Source: Microbacterium paludicola (GTDB lineage: Bacteria > Actinomycetota > Actinomycetes > Actinomycetales > Microbacteriaceae). Taken from it: 32,526 bases of DNA. The stretch covers positions 1-32,526 of the forward strand of contig NZ_JADGLL010000032.1 in NCBI RefSeq assembly GCF_015235415.1, read 5' to 3'. Each line of letters opens with the position of its first letter. The stretch's first letter is position 1. A program made the translations under genes and the position numbers. Shown piece after piece: positions 22,020-29,960 of this stretch. The notes under the pieces were generated by a model. The model was not told the DNA's origin, made no database searches, and saw nothing but the letters and a program-made list of their open reading frames with translations.

Positions 22020-23324
22020 ATGCGTCATCTCAAGAAGGGCCTGTTCGCCGTCACGGCGGGCATCGCCGCCATCACCCTCGCCGGGTGCTCGGGCGGCACC
22101 GGCTCCACCCCGAGCGGCGGCGCCGCCGCACCGGGCGAGCCGGTCACCCTCACCGTCTCGGGCTGGAGCCTCGAGACCACGCCCGAGTTCCAGACCATCG
22201 CCGACGGCTTCATGGCGAAGTACCCGGATGTGATGGTGGAGGTCACCGAGTACGACCCGGTCGAGTACAACACCCTGCTGACGACCGACCTCGCCGCCGG
22301 CAGCGGCCCGGACATCGTCACCCAGAAGGAGGTCAAGTTCGTCTCGACCTTCCAGGAGGGCGGCCAGCTGCTCGACGTCTCGGACGTCGAGCTGCCCGAG
22401 GGCATCGGCGGCACCGCGTCGTACGAGATCGACGGCTCCGCCTACGCCGTGCCGTACCGCCAGGACTCGTGGGTGCTCTTCTACAACAAGGACCTGTTCG
22501 AGGCAGCCGGCGTCGAGCTCCCCGACGGCTCGTGGACGTGGGACGACTACTACGCCGCCGCGGCCGAGCTGAAGGACGGCATCGGCGCCGCGAAGCCGAT
22601 GTACAACCACACCTGGCAGTCGGTGGTGCAGGGCTTCGCGAACGGCCAGTCGGGCGTGAGCGTGCTCGACGGCGACTACGGACACCTGAAGCCGTACTAC
22701 GAGAACGTGCTCGAGGCGGAGGCCGACGGCCTCCAGACGGCGTTCAACACCGCATCCGCGAACAAGCTCACCTACCAGGGCGAGTTCGGCACCCAGAAGG
22801 CCGCGATGCTGCCGATGGGAACCTGGTTCGTCGCCACGCTCATCGCCCAGCAGGCAGCGGGCGAGGCGGACGACTTCGAGTGGGGAATCGCGCCGATCCC
22901 GCAGCTCGACGCGTCGACGGCCGGCACCGACAACACCCCGGTGACCTTCGGCGACCCGACGGGCTTCGGCATCAACGCGAACATCGACGAGTCGAAGGCG
23001 CAGGCGGCCAAGGACTTCCTCGCCTACGCCGCGAGCGACGAGGCAGCGCAGCTGCTCGCCGAGATCGGCATCACGCCGGCCCTGCAGAGCGAGGGCGTCA
23101 TCGAGACGTACTTCGGCGTCGAGGGCGCGCCCACCGACGAGCTGTCGAAGTTCGCCTACTCGACGCACGAGACGCTGCCCGAGAACCCCACCTCGAGCAA
23201 GACCGCGGCGATCCAGACCGCTCTCGCCGACCTTCACACGGCCGTCCTGTCCGGATCGACGGACATCGACGACGCCATCACGGAGGCCGAGGAGCGCGTG
23301 AAGAACGAGGGCCTCGTCGAGTGA
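22020..23324 (+). CDS. Extracellular solute-binding lipoprotein, second ABC importer (434 aa)
   Basis: The signal peptide of this ligand-binding lipoprotein ends at lipobox LAGC with Cys23 and is followed by a Gly/Ser/Thr/Pro linker. The mature protein has the family 1 fold: LTVSGWSLETTPEFQTIADG, KYPDVMVEVTEY, AAGSGPDIVTQ, YAVPYRQDSWVLFYNKDLFE and AMLPMGTWFVA. Near the C-terminus are GDPTGFGINAN and AKDFLAYAASDEAAQLLAEIG. AAAGGAG stands about 8 bases before the ATG. It lies 41 bp after the DUF2264 gene and is separated from its permeases by 172 bp holding two large hairpins. From context the ligand should be a uronic-acid-containing oligosaccharide. Confidence 0.9.
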   Translation: MRHLKKGLFAVTAGIAAITLAGCSGGTGSTPSGGAAAPGEPVTLTVSGWSLETTPEFQTIADGFMAKYPDVMVEVTEYDPVEYNTLLTTDLAAGSGPDIVTQKEVKFVSTFQEGGQLLDVSDVELPEGIGGTASYEIDGSAYAVPYRQDSWVLFYNKDLFEAAGVELPDGSWTWDDYYAAAAELKDGIGAAKPMYNHTWQSVVQGFANGQSGVSVLDGDYGHLKPYYENVLEAEADGLQTAFNTASANKLTYQGEFGTQKAAMLPMGTWFVATLIAQQAAGEADDFEWGIAPIPQLDASTAGTDNTPVTFGDPTGFGINANIDESKAQAAKDFLAYAASDEAAQLLAEIGITPALQSEGVIETYFGVEGAPTDELSKFAYSTHETLPENPTSSKTAAIQTALADLHTAVLSGSTDIDDAITEAEERVKNEGLVE

Positions 23325-23330
23325 TCCGGC

Positions 23331-23363
23331 TGCACCCCGGGGCTGTCGCGGCCCCGGGGTGCA
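23331..23363 (+). terminator. 13-bp perfect hairpin after the binding-protein gene
   Basis: TGCACCCCGGGGC (23331-23343) and GCCCCGGGGTGCA (23351-23363) pair perfectly around the loop TGTCGCG, starting 7 bases after the stop codon. There is no T tract; a C-rich run follows. In ABC operons a hairpin here usually protects or partly ends the binding-protein message so that it exceeds that of the permeases. That role is inferred. Confidence 0.65.
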
Positions 23364-23379
23364 CCCGCCCCCCCGCTCT

Positions 23380-23440
23380 GACTGGTACTCCGCGGGATCA
23401 CTGGTCCCGCCGGGACCAGTGATCCCGCGCAAGACCAGTC
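23380..23440. repeat. 61-bp near-perfect palindrome between binding-protein and permease genes
   Basis: The core 23391-23429 is a perfect inverted repeat with 19-base arms around one central base (23410). Outside it, GACTGGT (23380-23386) pairs with ACCAGTC (23434-23440), leaving symmetrical 4-base internal loops. Allowing one mismatch the symmetry reaches 23376-23444. ACTGGT/ACCAGT appears four times in mirror order. The element is far longer than a usual terminator and has no T tract. It may be a copy of a dispersed palindromic element or a binding site. Confidence 0.85.
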
Positions 23441-23496
23441 ACAGCATCTACGCCGAGCACCACCACCGCTCGCCATCCGATCCACAGGAGCCCCTC

Positions 23497-24450
23497 ATGA
23501 CGACCACGGCCGTCCCGCCCGCCGCCGCACCGCCGGCCGCCCCGGCGCCCCGCGGGCCGTCGCCGCGCCGCCGGCGATCGAAGCTCGCGGTGCGCAACAC
23601 GCTCATCGGCTGGAGCTTCATCCTGCCGAACTTCATCGGCTTCGCCGCGCTGACGCTCGTGCCGGTGATCGTGCTGTTCTACATGTCGCTGACGAACTGG
23701 AACATCTTCGGCAACGCGCAGTTCATCGGCCTCGAGAACTTCACGAAGCTGATCGGCGACAACAGCTTCCGGGTGGCGTTCCTCAACACGCTCTACTACT
23801 CGGTCATGCACATCCCGCTGACCATCGTGGTCTCGCTCGGGCTGGCGCTGCTGCTGAACAACAAGCTCCGGGGCGTGGCGTTCTTCCGCACCGCCGCGTT
23901 CTTCCCGTACATCACCTCGATCGTCGCGATCGCGCTGGTGTGGAACCTGCTGCTGAGCCCCGAGTACGGACCGGTCAACGAGATCCTGCGCTTCCTCGGG
24001 CTGCAGAACCCGCCCGGATGGTTGACCTCGGCCGACTGGGCGATGCCCGGCGTCGTGATCGTCTCGACGTGGCGCGACATGGGCTACTACATGGTCCTGT
24101 TCCTCGCCGGCCTGCAGACGGTGCCGCGCGAGCTCCACGAGGCCGCCCGCGTCGACGGGGCCAGCGCCATCCAGCGCTTCTTCAACGTGACGCTTCCGTG
24201 CCTGCGGCCGACGATGTTCTTCGTCACCGTCATGCTGACGATCAACTCGTTCAAGATCTTCGATCTGATCCTCGTGATGACCGAGGGCGGGCCCGGTCAG
24301 TCGACCCTCGTCATCTCGCAGTTCATCTACCGCAAGGGCTTCGAGGAGAACCAGTTCGGCTACGCATCCGCGGCGGCCGTCGTGCTGTTCTTCCTCTGCA
24401 TCCTCGTCACGATCGCGCAGTTCCTGTGGAACAAGAAGAGGAGCGCATGA
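23497..24450 (+). CDS. ABC sugar-type transporter permease, MalF/UgpA-like (317 aa)
   Basis: This is the first permease of the second importer. A Pro/Ala/Arg-rich cytoplasmic start is followed by about six membrane segments, beginning with WSFILPNFIGFAALTLVPVI. The EAA loop is ELHEAARVDGASAIQRFFNV followed by TLPCLRP. VMTEGGPGQSTLVISQFIY and GYASAAAVVLFF are typical of the MalF-like family. CAGGAG lies 7 bases before the ATG at 23497. Its end overlaps or touches the next start (ATGATG at 24447). An in-frame start upstream at 23359 would be translated from the palindrome region and is rejected. No ATPase gene lies in the operon. Confidence 0.9.
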   Translation: MTTTAVPPAAAPPAAPAPRGPSPRRRRSKLAVRNTLIGWSFILPNFIGFAALTLVPVIVLFYMSLTNWNIFGNAQFIGLENFTKLIGDNSFRVAFLNTLYYSVMHIPLTIVVSLGLALLLNNKLRGVAFFRTAAFFPYITSIVAIALVWNLLLSPEYGPVNEILRFLGLQNPPGWLTSADWAMPGVVIVSTWRDMGYYMVLFLAGLQTVPRELHEAARVDGASAIQRFFNVTLPCLRPTMFFVTVMLTINSFKIFDLILVMTEGGPGQSTLVISQFIYRKGFEENQFGYASAAAVVLFFLCILVTIAQFLWNKKRSA

Positions 24451-25373
24451 TGGCCGACGCCACCCGCACGCTCGTCACCGGCGAGCGAAACCTCCGCCGC
24501 TCCCTCGTCGACCCGCCGCGCCCCGTGCGCGCGGCCGGCGGCGGCAAGCCCCGGCGCGCGGCCCTCCGCGCGCTCGGCTACGCGGCGCTCATCCTGGCGG
24601 CCGCCGCGATGCTGCTGCCGTTCTTCTGGATGGTGATGAGCTCGCTCAAGCCGTCGAACGAGGTGTTCACCGCCCCCATCGTCTGGATCCCCGAGATCTT
24701 CGTGTGGGACAACTACGTCACGATCTGGACGGACTCGGGGATCGGCACGTGGATCCGCAACACGCTCGTCCTCTCGGTCGCGGTGACGCTCCTGCAGCTG
24801 CTGACCGGATCCTTCGCCGCCTACGGCTTCGCGCGGATGCGCTTCCCCGGCCGCGACGTGCTGTTCCTCGCGTACGTGGGAACCATCGCCGTGCCGTGGC
24901 AGTCGTACATGATCCCGCAGTTCATGATGCTGTCCGACCTGGGCGTCGTGAACACGCTCTGGTCGATCGTGCTGCTGCAGGCGTTCGGCGCCTTCGGTGT
25001 GTTCCTGATGAAGCAGTTCTACGAGACGGTGCCCGAGGAGCTCGCCGAGGCCGCGCGTCTCGACGGGCTGAGCGAGTACGGCATCTGGCGGCGCATCATG
25101 CTGCCGCTGTCGGTGCCTGCCCTCGCGAGCCTCGCGCTGCTGACCTTCGTCAACACGTGGAACGACTTCCTCGGCCCGCTCATCTACCTGCGCGACGCCG
25201 AGCTGTGGACGATGCAGCTGGGACTGCGCAACTTCGTCACGGGCCTGTACGACGTCAACTACGGCGTCCTGTTCGCGGGCCTGACGATCTCGGTGCTGCC
25301 GATCGCGATCATCTTCCTGCTCGGCCAGCGGTTCTTCGTCGAGGGAATCGCGACGAGCGGGATGAAGGGATGA
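24450..25373 (+). CDS. ABC sugar-type transporter permease, MalG/UgpE-like (307 aa)
   Basis: This is the second permease of the module B importer. After about 40 cytoplasmic residues the membrane part begins with LGYAALILAAAAMLLPFFWM. Then come SSLKPSNEVFTAP, the EAA loop EELAEAARLDGLSEYGIWRR followed by IMLPLSVP, VNTWNDFLGPLIYL, and the C-terminal RFFVEGIATSGMKG. Adjacent ATG codons at 24447 and 24450 are both possible; 24450 has the better distance from GAGGAG. The stop overlaps the start of the YesL-like gene by 4 bp. Confidence 0.9.
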   Translation: MADATRTLVTGERNLRRSLVDPPRPVRAAGGGKPRRAALRALGYAALILAAAAMLLPFFWMVMSSLKPSNEVFTAPIVWIPEIFVWDNYVTIWTDSGIGTWIRNTLVLSVAVTLLQLLTGSFAAYGFARMRFPGRDVLFLAYVGTIAVPWQSYMIPQFMMLSDLGVVNTLWSIVLLQAFGAFGVFLMKQFYETVPEELAEAARLDGLSEYGIWRRIMLPLSVPALASLALLTFVNTWNDFLGPLIYLRDAELWTMQLGLRNFVTGLYDVNYGVLFAGLTISVLPIAIIFLLGQRFFVEGIATSGMKG

Positions 25374-26110
25374 CCGTGAGCCGGAGGTTCTCGCTCGGAC
25401 TCGGGCACTCGACGTATGCCGCGGTGTTCGGCGTCGTCTCGCTCGGGATCATCCTGAACGCGCTGCTTGTCGTCGCGTGCCTGCCGTTCCTCGTCCTGCT
25501 GATGACGACGGATCCGGCCCGCTCCTGGCCGCTGCTCGCCCTCGCCGCTCCGCTGTGCGCGCCGGCACTGACCGCTGCCGCCTGGACCTTCCGGGTTCAC
25601 GGCACCACGGTCTCCGGCGCCGCGGAGGGCGGCGTTGTGCGCACGTTCCTGGCGGGCTACCGCGCCACGTGGCGGCGGGCGCTGCCGCTCGGCGCGCTGG
25701 TCACCGCGTTCGTCACGGTCGCGCTCGTCGACGTCCGGATGCTCGCCGAGACGCCCGCCGCGGTGTACGTTGTGCCGCTGCTGCTCGTCGCCACGGTGCT
25801 CGCGTGCGGTGTCGCGGTGGTCGCCGCCGTCGCGATCGCCGAGGCCCCGGAGGCGCGGCTGCGCGACATCCTGCGCGCCTCGCTCTTCCTCGCGGTGACG
25901 CGAGGGCACCTCACGATCGTGTCGCTTGTGGTGCTCGCGGCCCAGGCCGTGCTGTTCACCGCGATGCCGGCGCTCGCCCTCGGCCTGACCGCCTCCGCCT
26001 CGCTGTACCTGGTGTGGGCGAACGGCCGCTTCACCCTCCGGCCGGTGCTGTCCACCGCCGATTCCGACGACGTGACCCACACCCAGGCGGCGCCCGCGGG
26101 CGCCCGCTGA
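25370..26110 (+). CDS. YesL-like (DUF624) membrane protein (246 aa)
   Basis: This integral membrane protein has about five hydrophobic stretches, including FGVVSLGIILNALLVVACLP near residue 25. A loop with FRVHGTTVSG and FLAGYRATWRRALPLGALV, and the C-terminal SASLYLVWANGRF, fit the YesL/DUF624 family. Members are commonly found beside permeases of oligosaccharide importers, for example in pectin loci of Bacillus, but their role is not established; an accessory transport function is inferred. The start ATG overlaps the permease stop by 4 bp, so the genes are coupled. Confidence 0.78.
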   Translation: MTVSRRFSLGLGHSTYAAVFGVVSLGIILNALLVVACLPFLVLLMTTDPARSWPLLALAAPLCAPALTAAAWTFRVHGTTVSGAAEGGVVRTFLAGYRATWRRALPLGALVTAFVTVALVDVRMLAETPAAVYVVPLLLVATVLACGVAVVAAVAIAEAPEARLRDILRASLFLAVTRGHLTIVSLVVLAAQAVLFTAMPALALGLTASASLYLVWANGRFTLRPVLSTADSDDVTHTQAAPAGAR

Positions 26111-26119
26111 GAGGACCAA

Positions 26120-27307
26120 ATGAGCAGCGAGATGACCTCCACGACGCCGGCGCTGGACGCCCGCGTGGCGGCGGCCCTGGCCGACGCCGTCGCCGTGGTG
26201 CGCCGCAACATCGACACCTTCGGCGACGCGTACGTCGACGACACGACCCGCGACAACCGGTACGCGCCGCGTCCGGCCCACGGGCAGTTCGCCGCGGGGC
26301 AGAACCGCGGCTGGACCACAAGCTTCGTGCCGGGGATGCACTGGCTCGCGTGGGAGCTGACGGGCGACGACGCGTTCCGCGATCAGGCGCTGCGGCACGC
26401 GGCCGACTTCGAGCGGCGCCTCCTCGCCGACGAGGATCTCGACACGCACGACCTGGGCTTCCTCTACACGCTCGCCGCCGTGGTGCCCTGGCGGAAGACG
26501 GGGGATGAGCGCTGGCGGGCTGCCGGGATCGGCGCCGCCGAGCGGCTGATGACGCGCTTCCTCGAGCCCGCCGGGATCATCCAGGCCTGGGGCGACCTCT
26601 CGGATCCGGAGCAGCGCGGGCGCACGATCATCGACAGCCTGATGAACATGCCGCTGCTGACGTGGGCGGGCGAGCAGACGGGCGACCCCCGCTACGCCGA
26701 CGCCGTGCGCCGGCACACCGCGCAGCTGCGCGACAACATCATGCGCGCCGACGACTCGACGTTCCACACCTTCTACTGGGACGTCGAGACCGGCGAGCCG
26801 CTGCGGGGCGGCACCGAGCAGGGGGCGTTCGACGACTCGTGCTGGGCGCGCGGCGAGGCGTGGGGCGTGTACGGTTTCGCCCTGAACTACGAGGCGACGG
26901 GAGACGAGACGCTCCTCGAGGCGGCGTGGCGCTGCGCGGAGTACTTCCTCGCGCACCTGCCGGCCGACCGGATCCCGTACTGGGACCTCGTCTACACCGA
27001 CGGCAGCGACGCCCCGCGCGACAGCTCGGCCGCCGCGATCGCCGCATGCGGTCTCTACGAGCTCGCGGCGTGCGATCCGGATCCCTCCCGCGCCGCCCGC
27101 GCCCGCCGCGAGGCGGACGCGCTGCTCGACGCGCTCATCGCAGGCGCCAGGCCCGCCGACCCGGACGACGCGGACGCGCTGATCCTGCACGGCGTGTACG
27201 ACCTCCCCAAGCGCACCGGCGTCGACGAGGGGACGCTCTGGGGCGACTACTTCTACCTGGAGGCGATCACCCGCCGCACGAACGCCGCGTGGGAGCGCTA
27301 CTGGTGA
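26120..27307 (+). CDS. Glycoside hydrolase family 88, unsaturated glucuronyl hydrolase (395 aa)
   Basis: Enzymes of this family remove the 4,5-unsaturated uronic acid left at the non-reducing end by polysaccharide lyases, by hydration of the double bond. The two catalytic acids are seen as Asp111 in HDLGFLYT and Asp172 in RTIIDSLMNMPLL. Their spacing of 61 residues equals that of Asp88/Asp149 in the Bacillus enzyme. FVPGMHWLAWELTGD, DSCWARGEAWGVYGFAL, YWDLVY, RDSSAAAIAACGLYEL and TLWGDYFYLEAI also fit. No signal peptide is present, as usual for the family. GAGAGGA precedes the ATG by 5 bases, and the gap from the YesL-like gene is only 9 bp. Confidence 0.93.
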   Translation: MSSEMTSTTPALDARVAAALADAVAVVRRNIDTFGDAYVDDTTRDNRYAPRPAHGQFAAGQNRGWTTSFVPGMHWLAWELTGDDAFRDQALRHAADFERRLLADEDLDTHDLGFLYTLAAVVPWRKTGDERWRAAGIGAAERLMTRFLEPAGIIQAWGDLSDPEQRGRTIIDSLMNMPLLTWAGEQTGDPRYADAVRRHTAQLRDNIMRADDSTFHTFYWDVETGEPLRGGTEQGAFDDSCWARGEAWGVYGFALNYEATGDETLLEAAWRCAEYFLAHLPADRIPYWDLVYTDGSDAPRDSSAAAIAACGLYELAACDPDPSRAARARREADALLDALIAGARPADPDDADALILHGVYDLPKRTGVDEGTLWGDYFYLEAITRRTNAAWERYW

Positions 27308-27336
27308 CCCACCGCGGGGCGTCCCGCCGCCCAGAA

Positions 27337-27358
27337 GTGATCGAGTGATCGAGTGAAC
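27337..27358. repeat. Short tandem repeat upstream of the FAH-family gene
   Basis: GTGATCGA occurs twice in tandem (27337-27344, 27345-27352), followed by the partial copy GTGAAC, in the 89-bp gap between the GH88 and FAH-family genes. This is the only sizeable gap in the second half of the operon. It could hold a regulator site or be chance; no good promoter was recognised beside it. Confidence 0.4.
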
Positions 27359-27396
27359 AGGACGAAACGGCCCGTCGCTGGGAGAGTGGATATGCC

Positions 27397-28272
27397 ATGC
27401 GATTGATCACCCTGAAGGACGGGATGCGCCCCGCCGCGCTCGTCGCCTCCCCCGACGGAGACCGCGTCATCGACCTCAGTGGGGTCGCCGAGTCGGTCGT
27501 CCGGATCCTCGGCGACGCCTCCGCGGCAGACGCGGCGCGCGCCGCGATCGAGGCCGCCGATCCGTCGACCCTTCCGCTGCGGTCGGAGGTCACGCTCGCT
27601 CCGCCAGTGACCCCGGGGACGATCTTCGCGATCGGCTACAACTACCGCGGCCACACGGCGGCGGACCCGGACGCGGTCGTCGCCGATCCCGCGCACCCGG
27701 ACGTCTTCGTGAAGACCGCGAACGCGCTGCGCGGCGCGGACGAGGCGGTCGTGCTGCCGCTGCAGAGCGAGGACGTCGACTACGAGGGTGAGATCGCGCT
27801 CGTGATCGGCACGGCGGGCCGCGACATCGACCCCGCGGACGCCCTCGGCCACGTCGGCGGCTACACGCTCCTGAACGACGTGTCGGCGCGCGACTGGCAG
27901 AACCGCACGAGCCAGTGGACCCTCGGCAAGAACTTCGACGGCTTCGCCCCGCTGGGGCCCGCCGTCGTGACCCCCGACGAGATCTCCAACCCCGCCGACC
28001 TGGTGGTCGAGGTCGAGCGAGACGGCGAGATCACGGTGTCGCAGAGCACCTCGACCCTGATCTTCCCGTTCGCCGAGCTCATCGCCTACCTCTCGCAGGC
28101 GGTGACCCTGATGCCGGGCGACGTGATCTCCACCGGCACTCCCCAGAAGCTGACGAGCGCGCTCGCGACCCACCGGCCGCTCGCCCACGGCGACGCCGTC
28201 ACGATCCGCGTCGCCGGCATCGGCGAACTCACCACGCGCTTTGTCGATCCCCACAAGACCCCCGCACCGTAA
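27397..28272 (+). CDS. FAH-family hydrolase/isomerase (291 aa)
   Basis: This short-form fumarylacetoacetate hydrolase family enzyme acts on keto or diketo acids. The metal site is seen in VFVKTANALRG, DYEGEIALVIG (two Glu) and GYTLLNDVSARDWQNR, and the fold closes with FSTSTLIFPFAELIAYLSQ-like sequence and GDVISTGTPQKL. IFAIGYNYRGHT near residue 74 is the usual entry motif. GGGAGAG is 10-16 bases before the ATG. It lies between GH88 and KduD, 10 bp from kduD, so it should belong to uronate breakdown. Relatives include 2,4-diketo-3-deoxy-L-rhamnonate hydrolase and ureidoglycolate lyase, so the name is kept general. Confidence 0.85.
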   Translation: MRLITLKDGMRPAALVASPDGDRVIDLSGVAESVVRILGDASAADAARAAIEAADPSTLPLRSEVTLAPPVTPGTIFAIGYNYRGHTAADPDAVVADPAHPDVFVKTANALRGADEAVVLPLQSEDVDYEGEIALVIGTAGRDIDPADALGHVGGYTLLNDVSARDWQNRTSQWTLGKNFDGFAPLGPAVVTPDEISNPADLVVEVERDGEITVSQSTSTLIFPFAELIAYLSQAVTLMPGDVISTGTPQKLTSALATHRPLAHGDAVTIRVAGIGELTTRFVDPHKTPAP

Positions 28273-28282
28273 GGACCCTCAG

Positions 28283-29047
28283 ATGATCCTCGATCAGTTC
28301 CGCCTCGACGGCCGCATCGCCCTCGTGACCGGTTCGAGCCGCGGGCTCGGCCAGGGCGCGGCGCTGGCGCTCGCGGAGGCCGGGGCCGACATCGCCCTGC
28401 TCGACCGCGGCGACAACTCCGACACGGCCGCGCAGATCGAGGCGCTCGGCCGTCGTGTGCTGCGCCTTCAGCGCGACTTCGTCTCGGCGAGCGCCGACGA
28501 CCTCGAGGGCGACGTCGCCCGGGTCGTCGAGCACTTCGGCCGCATCGACATCCTCGTCAACAACGCCGGCACGATCCGCCGCACCGCAGCCGCGGAGCAC
28601 CCCGCGAGCGACTGGGACGACGTGCTCCACGTCAACCTCGACGCCGTCTTCCACCTGTCGCAGGCAGCGGGTCGGCGGATGCTCGCCCAGGAGTCGGGCC
28701 GCATCATCAACGTCGCCTCCATGCTGTCGTTCCAGGGCGGCATCCTCGTGCCCGGCTACACGGCGTCGAAGCACGCGGTGGCCGGCCTCACCAAGGCGCT
28801 CGCGAACGAGTGGGCAGCGCGCGGCGTCACGGTCAACGCCGTCGCCCCCGGCTACATGGCAACCGACAACACGCAGGCCCTGCGCGAGGACGCCGACCGC
28901 TCGGCGTCGATCCTCGGCCGCATCCCGGCGGGACGCTGGGGCACGCCCCAGGACCTGCAGGGCGTCTTCGTCTTCCTCGCCTCCGAGGCCGCCTCCTATG
29001 TCACCGGCGCCATCGTGCCGGTCGACGGCGGCTGGCTCGTCCGCTGA
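28283..29047 (+). CDS. kduD: 2-keto-3-deoxy-D-gluconate (5-keto) dehydrogenase, KduD-type SDR (254 aa)
   Basis: This short-chain dehydrogenase converts 3-deoxy-D-glycero-2,5-hexodiulosonate to 2-keto-3-deoxygluconate with NAD(P)H in unsaturated-uronate breakdown. The cofactor motif is TGSSRGLG near residue 15, with NNAG near 90 and the active-site region IINVASMLSFQGGILVPGYT followed by ASKHAV. The order MLSFQGG-x-x-VP-x-YTASK and the later APGYMATDNTQALR, IPAGRWGTPQDL and VDGGWLVR agree closely with KduD proteins, and the length is the usual 253-254. TAAGGA lies 6 bases before the ATG. It sits 10 bp after the FAH-family gene and 17 bp before kduI. Confidence 0.91.
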   Translation: MILDQFRLDGRIALVTGSSRGLGQGAALALAEAGADIALLDRGDNSDTAAQIEALGRRVLRLQRDFVSASADDLEGDVARVVEHFGRIDILVNNAGTIRRTAAAEHPASDWDDVLHVNLDAVFHLSQAAGRRMLAQESGRIINVASMLSFQGGILVPGYTASKHAVAGLTKALANEWAARGVTVNAVAPGYMATDNTQALREDADRSASILGRIPAGRWGTPQDLQGVFVFLASEAASYVTGAIVPVDGGWLVR

Positions 29048-29064
29048 CCCGCGAAAGGAACCCC

Positions 29065-29883
29065 ATGGAACAGCGCTACGCCACAAACCCGTCGCAGATC
29101 CCCGGCATGACGACCGAGGAGCTGCGCGCCACCTTCCTGCTGCCGGAGATCTTCGTGCCGGGCGAGATCCGCCTGACCTACACGCACCACGACCGCATCG
29201 TGCTCGGCGGCGCCGTGCCGGCCGGCTCGCCCCTGCCCCTGCCCGGTTACGCCGAGATCCGCAGCGACTACTTCCTCGAGCACCGCGAGGTCGGCATCGT
29301 CAACGTCGGCGGCACCGGCACGGTGACCGCGGACGGCGAGGTCTACGAGCTGGTCAAGGGCGCCTGCCTCTACCTCGGCCGCGGCATCCAGGAGGTTGTG
29401 TTCGACGGCGCCGACGCCGCGTTCTACCTGTTCTCTGCCCCCGCGCACACCGCCTACCCGTCGGTGCTCGTCGTCCCCGAGGACGCGACGGTGCGCGAGC
29501 TCGGTGACCAGTCGACGTCGAACCGCCGGACGCTGCGCCAGTACATCCACGAGAACGGCGTGAAGTCGTGCCAGATCGTGATGGGCGTGACGTCGCTTCA
29601 CGAGGGCTCGATGTGGAACACGATGCCGGCGCACACGCACGACCGCCGCACCGAGTGCTACCTGTACTTCGACCTCGCCGACGACGCGCGCGTTGTGCAC
29701 CTGATGGGCGAGCGCGAGGAGACGCGCCACCTCATCGTCGCCGACCGCCAGGCGATCATCTCGCCCAGCTGGTCGCTTCACTCGGGCGTCGGCACCGCCG
29801 CGTACTCGTTCGTGTGGGCGATGGCCGGCGAGAACCAGGCGTTCGACGACATGGATGCCGCGCCGATCGCCGAGCTGAAGTAA
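29065..29883 (+). CDS. kduI: 4-deoxy-L-threo-5-hexosulose-uronate ketol-isomerase (272 aa)
   Basis: KduI isomerises the open-chain unsaturated uronate product (5-keto-4-deoxyuronate) to the 2,5-diketo acid used by KduD. It is a cupin-fold zinc enzyme. The ligands are visible as His190 and His192 in MPAHTHDRR, Glu197 in TECYLYF and His239 in SWSLHSGVG. Each is shifted by exactly six residues from the Escherichia coli enzyme. FLLPEIFVPGEIRLTYTHHD, GGTGTVTADGEVYEL, LYLGRG and NRRTLRQYIHENGVKSCQIV also match. AAAGGAA lies 5 bases before the ATG. It is the last gene of the operon, with a strong hairpin 17 bp after its stop. Confidence 0.94.
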   Translation: MEQRYATNPSQIPGMTTEELRATFLLPEIFVPGEIRLTYTHHDRIVLGGAVPAGSPLPLPGYAEIRSDYFLEHREVGIVNVGGTGTVTADGEVYELVKGACLYLGRGIQEVVFDGADAAFYLFSAPAHTAYPSVLVVPEDATVRELGDQSTSNRRTLRQYIHENGVKSCQIVMGVTSLHEGSMWNTMPAHTHDRRTECYLYFDLADDARVVHLMGEREETRHLIVADRQAIISPSWSLHSGVGTAAYSFVWAMAGENQAFDDMDAAPIAELK

Positions 29884-29899
29884 GCCACACCCTCACCTG

Positions 29900-29934
29900 A
29901 ACGGCCGTTCCGCCTCCTCGGCGGGACGGCCGTT
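29900..29934 (+). terminator. Terminator hairpin after kduI
   Basis: AACGGCCGTTCCGCC and GGCGGGACGGCCGTT form a 15-bp stem with one T-G wobble and the loop TCCTC, starting 17 bp after the kduI stop. The downstream sequence has only a short T run (GTTTCC). Position and strength make it the likely end of the uronate operon. Confidence 0.75.
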
Positions 29935-29960
29935 CGTGCGTTTCCTGCCCGACGCAGACC

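Noticed and set aside
23359..23496. Extended start of the permease through the palindrome
   Set aside because: The extra residues come from the hairpin DNA and have no family match; a good ribosome binding site sits before the ATG at 23497.
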